This document shows positions 61,700 through 64,000 of a stretch of DNA of 64,000 nt, in pieces (position 1 is the first letter of the stretch; each line of letters opens with the position of its first letter). The DNA lies in assembly GCF_000165425.1 (NCBI RefSeq), contig NW_001799630.1:65734-129733 (forward strand). Reading direction: 5' to 3'. Below the pieces are notes generated by a model. The model ran no database searches and was not told where the DNA came from. It was given only the letters and a program-made list of their open reading frames with translations. Source of the DNA: Paramecium tetraurelia (lineage: Eukaryota; Ciliophora; Oligohymenophorea; Peniculida; Parameciidae). A program made the translations under genes and the position numbers.

Positions 61700-62887
61700 T
61701 CATTTCTTTATAAACTAATCAAATTTTTGGGCTGTGGATAATGGTTATTCAATTTTATTCAATGAATTTGATCTTAATGACTATTGAGTTTTTGGTTTTT
61801 CACCTCCTTGATTCTGACGATTGCCTTCAAATGCTGTCCGAGGCATATTTTGATTATAAATCTCATTTCTTCCCAAGAGTTGATATTCAGGAGTCAATGG
61901 ATTAGTGCCTCTATGATTAAGTAACCCTTTTCTCAGAGTGCCAACCTAAGCCCCAGGTACATCCTTAGTGTCATTGATGGCTCTGAATTGAGATCTCTTT
62001 TGTCTCATCAAGAAATGATCACTTATAGCTCCAACATGACATCCTTCAATGTCCTTAGTTTCTAAATTCTTAGTATTATAATTGATTTATGGATGCAGGA
62101 CTCTGCTCTTACTTCCACCAACAAACCCATATTTTGAATTAGCTGGTTATCCTTCAACATCTTTTAATTGATATTCAGGTTCTAATGGGTTTGTCACACG
62201 GGATGATTTAAATACTCTATACTCGTTGATGTCTTTAACATCCATAATCTCCATATGATCTCTGGGCATGAAGGCAGGCTTTGATTTAGCCCCATCAACT
62301 TCATCAAAAATGTGAACAGTTTTTCTTAATTTGGCTGCTGGAGGATTGGGTTTGGTTCCTGGAATGTCCTTTTCATTATTATTCGCTGTACATCAATATT
62401 TATTTGATCTCTAATGAATTTCGGTTGCAAAGGTTCTACAGGAACAGCTTTCGGTAGAATATACACAGGATCTACAGGATTGGTTGGAGGTCTTGTTGTT
62501 TGAAATTTATTTAATTATGGATAAGCACCTTTGATGTCACGATTGTTCAGAGAGAATCCCTTCCAAATAATCAAATAATATACATCTCTTCCAATTTATG
62601 GGATCAATACCTTAGAACGAGTGCCTGCAATATCATCAGTCGTATTCGTAAAGTCCTGTTTATTGGTAAATTTATATGGCTTCATACATGGAGAGGCACC
62701 TACTTTGAAAATTCAGTTACCATCAATGTCTTTAGTTTATAGATTAAAATCTTATCCTGTTAACTTATCAGGTCTAACAGTGCCTACATCTCGTTTATCT
62801 AATTTATGATATAAAGTTTATACTTATGGAAGATAAATACATTAAATCTTTCCTACTTGGGAATGGCCAATCGTATGGATCACTCAT
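61700..62887 (-). CDS. DI(x)G-motif repeat protein
   Basis: ATG 62885-62887, TGA 61700-61702; introns 62799-62823, 62700-62720 (21 nt), 62560-62583 and 62369-62391; 365 codons. The protein is built from ~35-55-residue units each holding a D-(I/V)-(x)-G-(A/x) core: DIDGASPCMKPYKF, DIAGTRSKVL, DIKGAYPQL, DIPGTKPNPP, DVEGQPANSKYGF, DIEGCHVGAI, DVPGAQVGTLRKG, often followed by NPLEPEYQL-like spacers. Such units occur in poorly studied ciliary and flagellar proteins; a microtubule-associated role is inference. Low predicted helix, no enzymatic motif. Confidence 0.8.
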
Positions 62888-63015
62888 ATATATATATATT
62901 ATTAATTTATCAAAAGTATAAATTCTAATGAAAATAATTAATTCCAACTGAAATGTACTAATAATAATTAGAATGCAATTAATTTATATAAAAATTATTT
63001 TCTGAAAAATTGAGC

Positions 63016-64000
63016 ATGATGAATTAATTGGATGACCTTGATATTGATGAAGATTTTTTAGTTCAACCTGCTAATCAATTCATTGATGATGATCAAAATG
63101 AAGACGATATTTTTGATGAACCTACTTAAACATTTGTTAATGATAATATGCACATTAATGAAGAAACTCGAAAAAAAATAAACAATGATTTTAAAGAAAA
63201 GCTAGAGAGATTTGTACCAAAATTATTCTAGTAAGCCTAAATTAAAGTATTTACAAAGAAGTATATTTATTTAGACACGTGAAATCATAGGCATTAAATA
63301 AATCCTTAATTCTTTGAAAATCTCTGATAAGCTCATTCTAGAATAAAGACAGAAAGAAAGGTAAGAATAGAATAATCAAAATCAATATAATGGACCTAAG
63401 TAAAGAATTCAAAAAAGAAACACTGAAGAGTTCCTTATTGACAAACTTAAAAAGCATTTGATTGAAGGTTCTAATCTAAATTTTACTATCCACGATTTAA
63501 ATTATACTCAACTCTATTTATGTCATAATCCATGCGTAATCTTCATTAAAACACAACACCCATATCATACACTTGATATAGTGAATTAAATGTTAAGGAA
63601 TCTCAAAAATCCATAATTGTTTGAACAAGATAAATTTAATACTTTGCAAAATGAATTTGGACAAAATTGTTTAAAATTGGTTATCCAATAAATGTAATAT
63701 AATCATTTGGTTGTTCAAATCCCTGGTGGTTCTATTAAATTTGAAATTAAAGCAGGGAATGAAAATTAAAATTTAGACATTTATAAGGATCAAATTATGA
63801 ATGTGTATTGTTAAATCAATCCAGAATTAAAGAAGATATGTGCATTCTTAAACTATTGGGCATATCAAAGAGGTATCTTGGGAGATCATGCACTCCCTGA
63901 ATTTGCTTTGTATTGTATGATAATCGATTTCTTTATGACCTAATCATTGATACCTAACATATTTAGTGATTAATACAGTCAATGGAGTTAAGAAAAACTG
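63016..64000 (+). CDS. TUTase / non-canonical poly(A) polymerase-like, 3' end outside window
   Basis: ATG 63016-63018 (or 63019), one intron 63247-63274, then open to the window end. The N-terminus is acidic (DDLDIDEDFLVQPANQ), followed by a charged helix. From ~140 the sequence reads FLIDKLKKHLIEGSNLNFTI, LVVQIPGGSIKFEIKAGNEN (substituting for the usual nucleotidyltransferase acidic strand) and ELKKICAFLNYWAYQRGILG, the helical PAP-associated central-domain motif (LxxWAxxxGI), then ALPEFALYCMIIDFF. Nucleotide transfer to RNA 3' ends is the family role. The catalytic DxD is not obvious in the visible part, so activity is uncertain. Confidence 0.65.

Noticed and set aside
62700-62720. Premature TGA in the DI(x)G repeat gene
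   Set aside because: Removed by a 21-nt GT...TAG intron that also restores the DIDGASP core.

Overview
The window is macronuclear DNA of a Paramecium-like oligohymenophorean ciliate. TAA and TAG are read as glutamine inside every conserved gene and TGA is the only stop. Base composition is very AT-rich. Nearly all introns are 20-31 nt, begin GT(A/G) and end TAG, AAG or CAG. Annotation with the standard code shatters every gene. All gene models here were built by hand with the ciliate code; for nearly every complete model the exon lengths sum to whole codons, and the exceptions are stated. No organelle, bacterial, CRISPR or rRNA/tRNA signal was seen. The species cannot be fixed from sequence alone.

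Layout. 1-4.2 kb: a partial coiled-coil gene and an ATAD3 AAA+ ATPase. 4.4-7.1 kb: ELP3, then one or two unknown genes. 7.7-14 kb: a polytopic membrane protein, an LPLAT acyltransferase, ELP4, a CHMP7/Snf7-like ESCRT-III protein, an LC8-type dynein light chain and a long coiled-coil protein. 17-25 kb: PP2A catalytic subunit, a VHS-GAT-UIM protein with an AP-2 alpha-ear (the most unusual gene), CK2 alpha, a p24/TMED protein and PheRS alpha. 26.9-30.2 kb: an MT-A70 methyltransferase, an SLC35F-type transporter and a coiled-coil protein. 30.2-34 kb: an AT-rich repeat island and an ABCA-type pseudogene. 34-40 kb: ProRS with an editing domain, CAF1/POP2 deadenylase, a Kv-like potassium channel and an attached reading frame. 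40-44.3 kb: an unresolved stretch, a PH/pseudokinase-like protein and a secreted-type protein. 44.3-53 kb: a DDX21-type helicase with RRM, an ABCA-type transporter and a TTLL enzyme. 53-57.4 kb: NFU1, a Kelch protein and two low-complexity proteins. 58.4-64 kb: a Rab GTPase, two MG-Cys N-terminal (probably lipidated) proteins, one with MORN repeats, a DI-G-motif repeat protein, and a TUTase/poly(A)-polymerase-like gene cut by the window end.

Genes are very tightly packed, commonly 8-60 bp apart, with one head-to-head pair whose start codons are 7 bp apart. There is no operon logic; neighbours are functionally mixed. Themes that recur are membrane traffic (VHS/ear protein, p24, Rab, ESCRT-III), ciliary biology (TTLL, LC8, coiled-coil, MORN and DI-G proteins), translation (ELP3, ELP4, PheRS, ProRS) and mRNA metabolism (CAF1, DDX21, TUTase). 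Several conserved genes carry one single-base frame break at or near a short homopolymer. These are either draft-sequence errors or early decay of duplicate genes, and the sequence alone cannot decide between the two.
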